Shown one piece after another: positions 1-13,343 of a stretch of 64,000 nt of DNA. The notes under the pieces are model-generated. The model had not been told where the DNA came from and ran no database searches. It was given only the letters and a program-made list of their open reading frames with translations. Position 1 is the stretch's first letter. Every line of letters starts with the position of its first letter. The stretch is from Diploscapter coronatus. Taxonomy: Eukaryota > Nematoda > Chromadorea > Rhabditida > Rhabditidae. Position numbers and translations under genes: made by a program. Location: assembly GCA_964036155.1 (NCBI GenBank), contig OZ038423.1:5161249-5225248 (forward strand), in the 5' to 3' direction.

Positions 1-248
1 CTACAACTTTCTCCTCTCAATTCTCACTGTCGTCGTGTGAAAAAGTCTAGCTTTCATATTCCTATTTTGTTCGAAGAAATCCAATTTTTCCAAGTCGCTG
101 CAAACACACTATTTAGACATTCCAGTGCCATCGCACTTACTTCTCGTAAATTTTCGTACCTCCACACTATGGCTGCAAATCGTATTTGCAAAACTGCTTT
201 GTTTATTGAAGCAAGATTTCAAGGTTGTTGAATTGTAGAGAGCGCCCT
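1..248 (+). other. upstream flank / 5' leader of the MATH-domain gene
   Basis: No coding potential was recognised. A stop in the frame of the downstream start codon lies at 207-209. The stretch is pyrimidine-rich at its left edge and holds an acceptor-like sequence near 219-222. The real transcription start, or an upstream non-coding exon, may lie outside the window. Confidence 0.4.
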
Positions 249-3200
249 ATGGCAGCTTCCGATACGATGATTGGCGATCCGACGGCAGGCGGTTCTGAGG
301 AAACACAGCTTGGAGCTGCTGCTGCTAACCCGGCAAGTCTGGCTCCTGCTGATTCGAAGACCGCTAGCCGACCTGGAAGTCGACAAGCGACACGAGGCAT
401 CGAGGCAGGGACTGGGAGTGCAGTGGACGCTTCTGCCAACCAGGCGCCTGCCCATCGAGACGCATCTTCTGCTAGCAGCGACTCATCACATTCCTCTTCT
501 TCCACGACAACATCCAGTTCGACTGATCCGAGTGAAGAGGAACCAAGTGGAAGTGGTTCTAACGAAGATCTGCAAGCAGGTGAGAGCATTAGAGAACTAT
601 TGGAATTTTATTACCGCTCCTTTGAATCATAATAGAAGTGAAAGTTTGTGCGAACGTATGTGTATATAGTATGATTCGATTGAATTCATCAAACTATGCG
701 AATGCATCATCGCACAAAAACGCGCGAGTATGCCAAGAAGACTTGAATAGAGACTAAAACTTACTTACAGCACTCGAATTGTTCATTTTGCAGCGTTGAC
801 GAAAGTGAAATCGAAACCAAGTGGGGGAGTGTCGACGTTGATTGCGAATTGCTGTCCACCAGGCGGCAGTCCATCGACTAAACAACCATCCCAACCCGGA
901 GCTGGCACGGGTCAATCTCCCGACCCATCGAGCACTCGAGTGATAACTTCGAGTTGCGGAGCCAACCTACTTCGTTCCGGCAATTCACCTCAACCCGCGC
1001 CAATGGCCGGTGGAAGTTCAGCTTCAGGAAGACTCGGTGAGGAAGAAGCGCAACTATCGACTGGAGGTAAAATAAACAAAGAAAACTGAAAAAATCACGA
1101 AAAAACGGAAAATCAATTGATCGGGGAAAAATGAGACGAGAAATTGCCCGACACTTGCCGTATTCATTTGTTCACTTTGGCTTTTCTTTAAAAATCGATA
1201 ATTTTTAGGTCGTTTGCACTACGACCGGGATGCGATTCGCATGATGAACGTGTGTTCTCACCATCGGATGAAAATGAGAGCCAGACACGTGCAGTCGGTC
1301 GCCTGTCAGACGGACGATCTGCCTGACGACCCTACAACCTCAATCATCAACTATCCACCCGTTATCAAAAGTAATAATTACTGAAATTCTAGAAAAAATA
1401 TTATAAATCAGAGGTGTGATGATTATTTGAAAAATGTATGAGCTTTTAAAAATCGAAATTTTTAATGAAAGAACATGAAAATAATGATTTTCGAGGATAC
1501 TTTTAAAATCACCGGAAATGTCTTCAGGCCAGCAATGTGATCAGAACGTGAACGACGGTACGCTGCGTCTGATGATTCAGAACTTCCGCAACATGACCGA
1601 CACAGTCAGAGGGCCCAACAAGAAGATACAAGGAGTTTGCTGGTGGGAATAAATTAGTCCGGTTATCGAGCTACTTGATTTCTTCAGGCGCATAATGGTG
1701 ATGCCACGTCAACACGTCGTGCAGAAGAAGGGCACTCAGAAATGTCTGGGCTTCTTCCTGCAATGCTGTCCTGACTCCTATTCTGAGTGAGTTTAAAGTC
1801 ATTTTACAAAAGACGTTGAAAGTAAATGAACTGATAGTCTATTGCATGTGTACAAAAAATTGTAAGCAAAATTATCTTGCTCCTATACTTTTTTTTCTAG
1901 AAAACTCCAAGGAAAACGATAATCATACAGAAACTCGAATAAATCAGGAAAAAAAAAGAATTTTTAGCGCCTGGTCGTGCCAAGCGGCCGCCGAACTGCG
2001 TCTGATCTCGCAGAAAACAGGCGTTCCTCACTTCACTCGCAAAACCAATCACAACTACACGGCAAAGGAGAACGATTGGGGCTACAGCTGCTTCATGACC
2101 TGGGCCGACATCCTCGATGAAAGTCAGGGATACATCAAGGTTAGACAGCTTTCAAGCATAAACTAGGAATAAATGAGAAAGCATTGCATTCCAATGGAAA
2201 AGACACCGACTAAGAAAGGAATATGTACTTGCTAAGTTATTTCAAAATTTTTCTTGAAAAGCTGACGTGTCCTATTATAATCCCAAGATAGAAATTTGTG
2301 ATGTTTCTGTGCTCAAAATTATTTTTTTTTAATTTTTATTTTACAATTACTGTTTCAGGATGATCGAGTCATACTGGAAGTGTCAGTGAAAGCAGAGCCC
2401 CCGAAGAACATTCTGACCCACGACGAATTCAAGAAGAAGATCCAGGACTGGTACGATCTGGCCGAGATGCAGTACCACAGAAACAAGATCGATCTGGCCA
2501 TCGAGGCTAACGCCAAGGCTTCTGCCCTTTGCAAGGACAGGTTAGAAGCTTTCCGATAACTTTTCCGTAAATCTGAGATTATGCAACGTAAAATGTTCTT
2601 TTCACATTTCTAAAAGAAGTGAAATGCGAGAACGGATAGGACCGTGTTCTTATTCAAACTTTGCAGAAATAGCGAGGACAAATCATCGAAAATCTTTCAC
2701 TAATCCATGAACAATATTTCAGGGACTTGGATTGCAAGCAGAAACTTGATGAACAGAAGGCGTTTTTCATCGAACGAAAACTGATGGATAGTATTCTTAG
2801 AATCGAAAAGGGTAGGAACTATTTTGCTGAAGATAGAAAAAAAACCTTACCTTATTCAATGAGGAAAATGAAATCGTGCTAGTCCTTTTTCACACAAGAA
2901 TTCTTCATTCAATAATCACAACTAGGATATATGACTTTGCTTTGAAAATTGATTTCAATTTCGATCCCAAATCTCATCTCATCCCTTGCCCCACATCACC
3001 GTTTTTTAATTGAAGGAATAACTTGCAGGCAAATACCCCGGGAAGGAGAAGCCAGCCGAGGACGGAGTGTCGAACCACACGGCCCTGCGCATGGCGATAA
3101 CGTCGTCGGGAGGAGCTGCTGGTGGACAACACAAACACGGGCCGCCCGCGAGCACGGGGCAGGTCCTGCAGCAACAGGCCAAGAAGGAGAAGAGCAAGAA

Positions 3201-6200
3201 GGACAAGAAGAATAGCAGCAGGACTACACCTGTGCCCAACAAACCTGCTAATCAGGTAATCTTTCAATACATTGTTGAAAGAAACAAAATTAGGAAAACG
3301 TTTTCTTCTATCTTCAAATCGGAATTTATCTAAGTTTTGGATCGATGTTTACTTGATCTTCGGAAACGGGTTCCTAGATTACGAATACATTTTTTCAAAC
3401 GACGCCATTTCTTGCTCATTTCCCTTGAAAATTGTTGTCCTCGTTTATAGAAATTGAATTTCAAGAATGAAGAACATATCAAAGTTCATTCAATTTTCAG
3501 ACAGACAAGACCAAACTCACCCAGATGCAGAATGCGCAGAAGAAGGAGCTGCAGAAGGCGTTGGAAGCGACGAAACCAGCCGAGTTGACAGGGAACCTGA
3601 CTGGGAACAAAGAGATGCAGCAGGACAACGGGGATGTCGATCACAGAAAGGCCTACACAATCTCCAAGAGCATGTTCGTGGCTTTGCTGGATGGAGGATT
3701 CAATACGGTAAACAACGCTCCAGCCTTTATCCTTTTGGAGAAGTAATTTGATAGGACGAGGATATTTATTTATTTATGAGTAGAAATTGAAATAATAATT
3801 TTTGTTGAATTTCAGAAAATCTGCGATCCTTATCATTTGGCTCAGAAACGGACTAGAACTGAAGAGGAAATGTACGCTCAGATCACGAAAACTTTGGAGG
3901 TTTTGACGGTAAGAGCAATATTTGTTTTCTCGGAAGGAAGAATGAATTTCAGGAGAATTTAACCGGAGACGATCCAAAGCAGGAGAAGGATATTTTCGTG
4001 AATCGCTACATCACAGAGCAGCTCAAGAACTTCACGCCGCAGGAGAGGACATCGAAAAAAGCATGGTTCAGCCTCCAGCAACTCAAACATTTCGCTGAAA
4101 ATGCATATGACATCGAAATCGCTAGACAGGAAATCATCAAGAAGGTATAATTTATTATTATTATTATTTATTTGTTTTTAAAGTATGAATGAAACTCATC
4201 GAGATCAAAACATCGAATACTGGAAAATCTATCGGGAAAGAGTCATTACGTTTTTTGTGGTGCAAGAATGATCATGGTTTTTGAAAATAATATTTGAAAT
4301 TCAGTCCGTCGAAGAAGCAGTGAAATTCATGGAGAAATCGGCCAAATCTGGCCCTGTTGACTATTCCGACATGGAGGAACTGGAATGGGAACTCGCCATG
4401 CTGTGGGAGGAGGGGAAGCAGGAGGCTAGAGCTAACATTGTCGAGAGAGAAGCCAGATTCCTTGATGCCAAGATTCGGCTGTTCTGGGTAGGCATAAATT
4501 GATTTAAAGAACATGCATATGAAACTTCATTTCGATTCATATTTTCTGCACTGATAGATCGAGTAATATTTTGGTTCAAGTCAATTTATCGGGAAAAAAT
4601 CAAAATATAGAACCAAGCATTGGAAGGAATATTTTTCTTTTAAATGATCCAAAGTAGACTTCAATTCAAGAATGATACATTTCGTGAAAAATAAACCCCT
4701 GAACATATTTCTTCATAAACTTGTCCTTATTTTCTTATCTGCTTTGTTTGCAGAACGAAGACGACAACAGTTTCTGGCTGGACGACGACCTGTGCATCTC
4801 GTCGGAGTCGCTCTGCTCGAACGACTCGTCGGACAGACAGAACGACGGCTGCATCAAGGCAAAACGGCCCAAATACACCGAGGAGTGCGATTCCTGCATG
4901 CGGGTAGGCCACTCCAAACAGGAAAAAGACATTTGATCAAGTTTATGACCCTTTCTCGCTAACTCGTTCCCAAGAAATGCAAACATTCACATTCGCCTTC
5001 ATTAATTCATTTAGGATCATTTTTTGTTGAAAAGTCCAAAATTTGTTAACTTTTGATTTTTCAACGTTTCACAACGAAATACGAAAATTTGTAGTTATCA
5101 ATAAAATCAAGATCTATCCAAATGTTACTTTATTATTTCTGCATAGAAATCAATTACTTTATTGGAAAATGTACAAAAGTAGCTACATCGTTATATGAAA
5201 ATGGCATAGCGGGTTGTAGGGCAAAACTTTCTTTTCCCTGCTATATCGTATGTGACGTAACTACTTTTCCAAGTTGTCATTCTATTGCACATTCTAACTC
5301 TATATTTGCAGGAGCGTTTCGAGAATCTGCATCTGTCGTGCCCCCGTTCGATGTGTGACTCAGGCTCCCAAACGGACTCCTTCCTTCCAACCGGCTATGT
5401 GACTCCTCTGCAGAAGGATGCAGCAGTGCAACTGCAACAGCCTCTACAAAATGCACAACTACAGAAGAGCCCAGGAAATACGCAGAGAGTCATCAGAAAG
5501 GTATGGAGTTTTTTTATTTCTCATTTATCCCTTCATTGTAAGGTAGTAATAAATCATCTCCTTTTCTACGTCTTATTTTATGACGTACCTACATTATAGC
5601 GAATTAGTAAATTACACTTTTTCTGCTAATTGAAATTTGCTTTCCTACTATTCCAAAGTTCAAAATGATTTATTAAGAAAAAACTAATCTCCATTAGGCA
5701 TAAATCTCTCTGCGAGCGTAACTTTTGATGAAAAATAAGGCTGATTACGTAATGTCTTTCTTTGATCTCCCATAAATCACCGTGTGAAAGTTGCGATAGT
5801 TTCCCCTTTATGGCGTCGAAATTAAAAATAGAGGAAATAAAATTTTAATTAAAAACTTCCAGCCAAATCGAAAGGGGAACAAAAATGTGGCGAATCAGAA
5901 CGTGGCTGTCAACGCTGAAAATCGACAGAACATCAACATGCTCAATGCACAGATTCAACAGGTTCGAAATTTGAAAAAGAACGAAAATTCAGAATCTTCT
6001 GATAAATTCAGCTTCTTGAAATCGAATAGTGTTGATAGAAAAACGAACAAATTAGCAATAAAATCTCTTTTTATGTATTATCTTCAAAACATATTTCCAG
6101 GGCACCAATCCAGCCAATATGCACATGACGGACATCGGCGAGATGATGCAACATCAGCAGATGTACAACAGGGCCAATAACATGCCCAACAACATGCCTA

Positions 6201-9200
6201 TTCTGCCTTCGGAAGCGGTAAGCCAGCCATCCCTCTGGATGATTTCATTTTTTCTCACAATCTGTAAGTCATCAAACAAGGTAGAAATCTCTAGCGTTCG
6301 GAAGAGTCTGGCAGCGAGCCGACCGCGTCGCGTCTGAAAGCGGCCGCGGTTGCGGCAGCCCTCGCGGGCATCCTCCCGATGGAATATGCCATGGAGATTT
6401 TTGATAAAAACAAACCTCAACATCAGGCACGCACATTTCGAATTAAGCGTGAAGAATAACAAAATGAAGTGACTTTGGCAATAATATTGAGTTCTTTTCG
6501 TTGCAGTGCAAAATCTATATACGTCGATTTTCCATTTCTTGTCCATAAAATTTCCTCTGTCCAACCTCGTTTACAAAATTCTGTGGGTGAAGACTAAAAT
6601 CTTCTGCGCTAATTTCGAGTTTTATTGAATAACATCTGTGGTGAAAAATATTTTTAAAAGAAAAGCTGAATTTTTATGGAGACCAAATTTTAGGCGTACG
6701 AGGAATGGCTACGCAGTCAAATGGCATTCTGCTACAAGAACAACATGATGCCCTCTGCTCAGGCAGGGGCTTTTCCAGCTGCAGGCGGCCAGCCTCTGCC
6801 CCACGCCACACTCGTTCCAACAGGGCACCTGACTGGAATCACTCCAGAGGGAATGCCTGTCAACATCGAATTTGGCACCAACATGACTGCAACAGGACCG
6901 GGAGGAGAGCAGGTGGTCGATCCCAACTGGATCGCTAGCAGAATCGCACAGAATCCTGTTAGTCCGGTAGGATTTTTTTAATCGGAAACAAATTTTTGAC
7001 TATTTTTAATCAGGGCCAAATATGTCAGTTTTAAATTCAAAGAATAACATTTTTCAGTCCCATTCTCTAATCAAATTTATTAATTTCTCAAAAATGTTTT
7101 CTTTTTGCAGCTAGCCCAAACTCTGCAAGCAGTGGTGTACAACTGCTCGAACATCAGGGGCATTTCGAACTGCGTGGACGACATCATTCGCATCGTCAAC
7201 AACAACGTCGCCAACGACCCGCTCAGAAAGGCACTCAAGGACATCTCCAAGATTGCCGGGCTAGCCTACGTCGAAAATGAAGGTAGTTTCTTCACTCACA
7301 ATTACTAAAATTGATTCTTTCGCCTTTTTCTCATTTATTATTGAAATTTTCTCGAGATCTAAAGTTTCCTTCCCAAAATTCATTCTACTATCCTTTTAAT
7401 GAAAACTGGATTTCTAAATACCCGATATTTATCTTCGCAAAATTGATATCTTCACCTTTCTTTATTGAATAGGATTTTGCTTACTTTAGTTTCTCGAAAT
7501 TTCATTGACCCTATAAAAGGTAACTTCTGGATAACGTGATATTTTGTTTGCAGACAAATTCCAACCCCTTCCCACGTTCCACGAGGAAGGCCAAGACGAC
7601 GATCTGAACAAGTTGTTCGAAAGGATTGCAAAGCAGTTGGCTGTTTTGAAGGAGTGCAAGTCAGCCATCGAGAAGTTCACTTTCTTGGACATCGATGATG
7701 GAGAGAGGCTAGTTAAGGTAACTGACAAATTCTCCTATAAAATCAAATGATGGATAAAGTTCGGAATAATTTTTTTTTTTAAATTCTATTTCCTGAATGC
7801 TAGCTTTTCACGGAGGTTATACAATCTAAAAATAACGTTGGCACAAAGAAGGACTATAAGATTTGTAATCTTGGAGGGATTAGCATATGCAATTGAAACT
7901 CTGGTAGAAGATATACCTACAATTGAGATTAGTAAATGGCTTATCCTTCCTCAGCTGTTAGAAGATAATTCTTATATCCCTTATAACTTAGCAATCCTAT
8001 CATCTCCTTATCTCGACCCTCGTTCTTTGCATCTTCAAAAACCTCTCCCCCTTTCCTCTTTCATTTATTATTTCAGCACGTTCCTTGCGTCTTATTCCTT
8101 GCTTGCCAATTCTCTATTTCCGCTGGTTTACATTTTCCTATTCCTGGCTTTATGCTTCTTTGTGGAAGTGCCAGAAATGTCGGATGAAGAGCGAGTAAAA
8201 GCCTTGATTATCATAGTGTCGGTCGCCTGCATTTTGGGCGCTATCCTCTATCAATGCCATCGAACTAGAGCCTACAATAGATTGAATGGGACTAGGGTGA
8301 ATCAGATTTATGAAGTCGTCTTAAAAAATCTGAAATAGGAACGGAATTCTTGAATTTTTGAGATCAAAATGTCAAGTATTCTTGTTCTGAAATACTTTTC
8401 CTTAAATTAGTTATCCATCGAAGGGAAAACGTTCTACTTTTTAATTAATAAATTTTGCAGGGAGCATCAGCGATCGAGCAGAAATATGCGGACAACTCGA
8501 AGAAGCTGAAGGAAATGCAGAAGGCCTTCGACGATTCCGAAGCGAAGCTGAAAAAGCTGGAAAAGACGCTCAAAGATGAGAACAAACAACTCAAACAGAA
8601 TGTCGCTACGGAGAAGGAGAAACTCACTTCTGTTAATAAAGAAATGAAGGAGAAGAACAAGGAAATCAAGAAACTTGAGCAGGTTAGATTTTTTTGTTTC
8701 TTTTCAAATATTTTTCCCGTACTTTCTGACAAATGACTGCTAAACTTAATCAAATATTCATAAAATGTTTTTAAATGTTACCTGAAAAATGATTGATAGA
8801 AAATTAGTAATATTTTTTAAAAATAAATTATTTGCAGAAGGCAAATTCTGCAGTAGCGGAAAGAGACGAGTTGAACGACAAAGTGAAGCAGCTGCAGAAG
8901 GATTTGACTGCTCTACAGAAGAAGGCACAGGAGACTGAGAACAAACTGAAACGAGACCTCAATCAGGCATTGGAGTCTAAGAAGCATATTCAGGTAAGAG
9001 TAAGGATTCAAAATTCTAATTTACAGTCTGAATAAGGTTTATCCTTTGAAATCGAAAGATAAAAATAACATGTAAAACAAACGAAGAAATGGTGATCTAA
9101 TTGGAATTTGGCTTCGTTTCTTTAGTTGTCGTGAACGAGTCACGGTTATGAGGTATTAGTCATTCCAAATCGTGACTTGCGATATTTGCAATGATATCAA

Positions 9201-12166
9201 TGATATTGTCTCACAAGTTCAGCAATTAAAAAATCAAATTTTAGGCCGAATTGAGCAACCGAGATGCAGAAGTCAAATCAACCACAAGTACTGTGGAAGA
9301 ATTGAAGCAACAGCTGAAGAGAGCCAGGGATGAATTGCACAATGAGAGGAACAGGAACAACCACAATCAGCACAACTTGAAGGAGGCTATTGAAAGGGCC
9401 AAAAAGAGCGAGGTAGACCGTTGTGCCAGCTGAAAATTAAGAAAATGATGCTTTTAGATTGCTCTGCTTCAAAAGGAACTCGATCACGGTTTGGCTGTCC
9501 TGGAAAGAGCGAAAGAAGACGCAACAAAACAGATGAAGGATATGGAAGAAGCTGCTAACAGCAGGTGAAACTTGGATTATTGAAATTTTAAGAGTAAGAT
9601 AATTAGTCTGCAGACTTTGAAATTTTATGTTATTCTGATTTTCATCTTTATGCCAGATTAAAGTTGGACAATTGTAGGAAAAGTATCGTATCTGTTTGTG
9701 AATTAAAAATGCACCTATAAAATTTCATTGTCATTTTCTAAAGAGTAAATTTCCAGAATGCTGAACAGTCGCAACTCGAGCGAAATGACAGCGATGCTGA
9801 CCCAGTCGAGGAATGAATGGGCTCACATAATCGATCAGCTGAAGGAGATGATCGAGAAAGCGAAGACTGAGTTCAACAGCAACATGGACGAGATCAGGAA
9901 GGGCAAGGCACTCGCTAATCTACCCAAAGTCGCTGTTCCTAAACCTCCACCTCCACCTGCTATCATCAAGGTAATGGAGTCTATTCTTTTAGAAATGAGC
10001 ACTTTTCTCCTGCAAATTAAGAACGTAAAGGTTTCTGGAAAGGCACTCGTAAACAATTTTTCACTATTTTCTCACAATAAAGAAGGGGACTTGAAGAAGG
10101 CTATCCATGTTGCTCAGAAGTTAAATATTCAATTCACATTCACAACATTCATAACAAGAAAGAAAAAAAATGATCGGTTTTGTAGGTTCCTCCAATAGCC
10201 CCAGTAGAGCCGACCAAGCCTCTGCCAGGTGCAATCGGCACTCGACCGCAGCAGAATCAGCAGCAACAGCTCCAGACCTCACAGTCCATGAGCAGCAATG
10301 CTGTCTTCAGCTCACAAACATCCAATTGTTAGTTTTTCTTGAGACTTGAGAAATATTGCAAAGAAAATAATAATAATCATCATCATCTTTCTTCTTTCTC
10401 TACAAAGCTTTCCCCTTACGTAAATTTTGTTTGCTTTTTGAAACTTGGCGAATTGAAACCTTTATACAAAGAACTATGAGTTTATTGTTGTGCAAAGATA
10501 TAAATTAGTTGGAGGGAATGTCAACAATTTTAGTGAGCGGCTCTATGTCACCAGGCAGTCGAGCGCCAGGATCCCCGATCGGAGCAAAATCCTCGTTAAA
10601 TTCGAACAGTGCATCTGGAGGTGGGCTTTCCACACAACCACTCGGAAATAGTCCAGGTAAGAATAAGTTATTTAAAAATCGGAAACAGCTAAAAATTCTT
10701 CAATTTATTCATATTTTCATAAAATTCTAATTTTAGCTCGTCACGGTCCAATCGGCAGTCGTCCGAATGCACAGAACGCCAATTCTCAGACAGTCAGTTC
10801 AGTCACTTCGGAACCTCAACCAGTCACCAGCAGCAACTCGACTGCGCCTGATAGTGTAAGTCTGGAAATGTATATATTCTCGAAAAATCGTCAAGAATCC
10901 GAATTACCTATTCGCATTTCTACAACTCCAGTTTCAAATTACCTTGAATTTTGCAGATGTGGCACTGGTCCGATTCGATATCAGCCATTACGGAATCTCT
11001 GCTTCCTCCCGCAAAGAGAAACCTTAACAATTTTGGTAAGAAAAGAAGTAATTAAGTCTAGAGAGAGAGAGAGAGTTTTCAGGTTCAACAACGAATTCGA
11101 ACAACCTGTTCTCTTGGGACGATGCGTGGGCTCCGCCCTCTGGCAGCTCGATGACTTCCAATTCGGGACTGTCTTCGGGGTTGAGGCCTGCTTCAACCAG
11201 CTTCATGAACCAACCGCCTAGTATCGGTAAATTTTGTAACTTTATACGAGAATATTCTCTTTTTTTTTCGAAAAAATTGATTTGAAAATAATACGTCAGT
11301 TAGACTCATGTTTTCTATGTTTCTTCGTTTCTAGGCTAGTCAATCTCAACATAAATTACGCCTTTTTGAAGTGATCTCCTTCAATTGAATTTTATTTTAG
11401 GTTCGAATGCTTTCGGTCCCCCTCCACCTTCAGCAGCAAACTGGATGGAGCCCAACCAGCCTCCCAACCTCAACAGAATGTACAATGTTGTTCGGGTAAA
11501 TATTATGAATTTTAGAACATTTTAAATCTCTCAACTTTCAGCAGCCCCCTCCCAATATTCAACCTATGCAGCAATTGCTCGACCAACTTTCCAGACGTCT
11601 CAACATGGACATGTAAGAAATTTGTGATCCTTATCCAAAATTATGTAAAGTTGCAAACATTGAAAACACTCCTCACATCAATGATAAGCTGAAAAACGTA
11701 TTCCGATATTCGCACTTTTTCATTCTATATCGCCACTACTACTAGAAATAGTTCTCAACGCATTAAAGTTAAAAACCAATATTTTTAAAGATAAAGTTGA
11801 TTTTTAATTGAAAAATTTCAGTCCGAAAGTGAGCGAGCTTTTGCACGAGTACATGCGTGAACACAAGATGTACGACGCGATGAACGACAGTCAGATCGTC
11901 GAGAGATTGCGGTACTTGTCATTCGAAAAAGAACGAAATAAGTGAGGCATTTTAGCGACTACCACCACAAGCGAATGAACCAGTCCCTGTCGTCGATTCG
12001 AATGCCTCCTGGAGCAGCTCCTGGCTACGCGATGAACCCCGTCCCCTTCCTGGGAGGTCTGCTCGATCGACCCTCTGATGTTCCGTTCTCCTCGGCTCCA
12101 GGCGCTAACGGTGCAGGTCCTGGTAGCATGCACCCCAACAACAACGACAAGTGGCCGCTGGCTTGA
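249..12166 (+). CDS. large MATH/TRAF-domain coiled-coil protein, 35 exons
   Basis: Exons: 249-579, 794-1066, 1209-1370, 1528-1642, 1688-1786, 1968-2139, 2359-2540, 2723-2811, 3029-3255, 3501-3707, 3816-3908, 3953-4144, 4305-4487, 4754-4903, 5312-5500, 5863-5961, 6101-6217, 6295-6426, 6694-6966, 7111-7282, 7554-7717, 8461-8682, 8838-8993, 9245-9412, 9458-9564, 9757-9970, 10186-10327, 10534-10656, 10737-10855, 10957-11035, 11083-11226, 11401-11495, 11542-11612, 11822-11911, 11956-12166. They sum to 1,854 codons. Residues ~1-255 are low-complexity Ser/Ala/Gly. A MATH domain spans ~258-395, with a WRIMVMPR strand, KCLGFFLQC, SWSC-like WSCQA and KENDWGY, as in USP7 and TRIM37. No RING, B-box or protease domain was seen. 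An acidic Ser/Cys segment lies at ~776-825, Gln/Asn/Met-rich stretches at ~890-1050, a Lys/Glu coiled coil at ~1208-1480, then a PPPPP tract and a Gly/Ser/Pro-rich tail. MATH domains bind peptide motifs, so a scaffold or ubiquitin-pathway adaptor role is inference. The exact ortholog is not recognised. The start is the first ATG after an in-frame stop. Confidence 0.85.
8177..8338 (+). CDS. small single-span membrane protein ORF nested in an intron
   Basis: Within the 743-base intron 7718-8460 of the MATH gene, one frame stays open from 7838 to 8338 (166 codons) but its only usable ATG is at 8177, giving 53 residues. The short product starts MSDEERVKAL, has a hydrophobic segment (IIIVSVACILGAILY) followed by a Cys/His/Arg cluster (QCHRTRAYNR), and ends EVVLKNLK. 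This is the layout of a signal-anchor micro-membrane protein. The upstream open part is also hydrophobic (LFPLVYIFLFLALCFF) and follows a TTTCAG acceptor near 8077, so the true N-terminus could come from another exon. It may be a nested gene, a retained-intron product or a decayed copy. No family was recognised. Confidence 0.35.
   Translation: MSDEERVKALIIIVSVACILGAILYQCHRTRAYNRLNGTRVNQIYEVVLKNLK
11061..11075. repeat. GA microsatellite
   Basis: A short perfect GA run lies in the intron just before exon 11083-11226 of the MATH gene. Confidence 0.8.
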
Positions 12167-13113
12167 GTGTTCCCTCGTCTGATTGATTCCCCTAACGAGA
12201 AACGTTAAAATTTCGACAACTAGAAATTACGAGATCCCATGAAAGATACGCAAACGAAAATTTTGTATGCCTTTTCTGTTATCTTGCTCTGTAATTTCTA
12301 AATCACCTAAAATAGTCTTATCAGAAATTCTTCGCGATTTTTAGATAATGATTCTAAAACTTATTATATAAACTAATTTCATTTGGGCCTAGATTCAGAG
12401 AATCGCGATTTTGTAAACTACAGTAGCTTGTATAGATGATGAGGATACTGTAGAGTGCAAAGTCTTCCCGTATTCCAATCGGTGTATCGTAATGTTTCTA
12501 GACTTAGCAGGAGTCATTGAGAGCTCTTATTCCTAAATATCTAAAACTTAAATTTATAATTCGCTAAAAAATATCCAATGCGTTGTACGTAAATCTCGAA
12601 TCTAGCGTTAAAGTTCTAATTCTGAGAGCAATTTTAGGCTTGTAAGAGTTTTGAGAAGCTTTGAGAATTCCATTAACATCAGAAAGTTCAACATTTCCCT
12701 GTCAAATGTGAGTTGGTTGACGACTCTCAGCCCCTGTCGAATTGCTAGTCCCTGGCAATTTGTGAGAGTCTGACCTGCTGTTTTGCCAAGTTCTGGTTCC
12801 AAGATCGAACCTCCGCCTTCCCCTTCCCTGCCCTGCCCCAATCCTCTGCTTTTGCCATTCGGCCATGGCGCCAAGCAGCTCGATCCTTGTTTATTCGTCG
12901 TTCTCCTTTCCCTTTTCCGTGTGTGTGATCCCTGAATTCGTCATCCGATTTCCTTACAATTAGCTTCAAAGGTTATGTTGTATTCTTCATTTTTCTCCTT
13001 GGAAATGGTGTTTTATTTCGATCAGATCCGATTTTCTAACCGCGCGCGCTTCGCTCTGCAAACGTTGCAAATTCCCCCCACACAAATTTGTCGTTTTTAT
13101 ATGTATTATCCTC

Positions 13114-13119
13114 TTTATT
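13114..13119 (-). terminator. polyadenylation signal candidate, receptor gene
   Basis: AATAAA on the minus strand, 225 bases beyond the receptor stop codon. Confidence 0.45.
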
Positions 13120-13148
13120 CCTGTTTGTTTTATATGAAAATATACATA

Positions 13149-13154
13149 AATAAA
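13149..13154 (+). terminator. polyadenylation signal candidate, MATH gene
   Basis: AATAAA on the plus strand about 980 bases after the MATH-gene stop. It lies within 30 bases of the opposing gene's signal. Confidence 0.35.
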
Positions 13155-13343
13155 ATGTATTTTCTGCAGAAAATAGTATGATATTGAATCACAAATAGTC
13201 GCACATAAAATGTGATGTATTCTAAAAAGTGCCAAAAACTAAAATCTTGTCCCAAGAGCAATACATACAAAGGCAAAAATGTGATAATAGCTCTCTTACT
13301 GTGCTCTTATCAAAACCATCATCATAAATCTAATTCGTAGTCA

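Larger units (their letters stand above)
12167..13343. other. shared 3' region between two convergent genes
   Basis: This is the tail-to-tail interval between the MATH gene (+) and the receptor gene (-). No coding region was supported. The plus strand has AATAAA at 13149-13154 and the minus strand has AATAAA (TTTATT on +) at 13114-13119, so the two 3' UTRs may overlap by a few tens of bases. A GC-richer pyrimidine-rich patch lies at about 12775-12930. Confidence 0.55.

Noticed and set aside
203..669. Several overlapping ORFs on both strands at the left edge
   Set aside because: They are shadows of the Ser/Ala-rich first exon of the MATH gene; only the frame from 249 continues across the splice sites.
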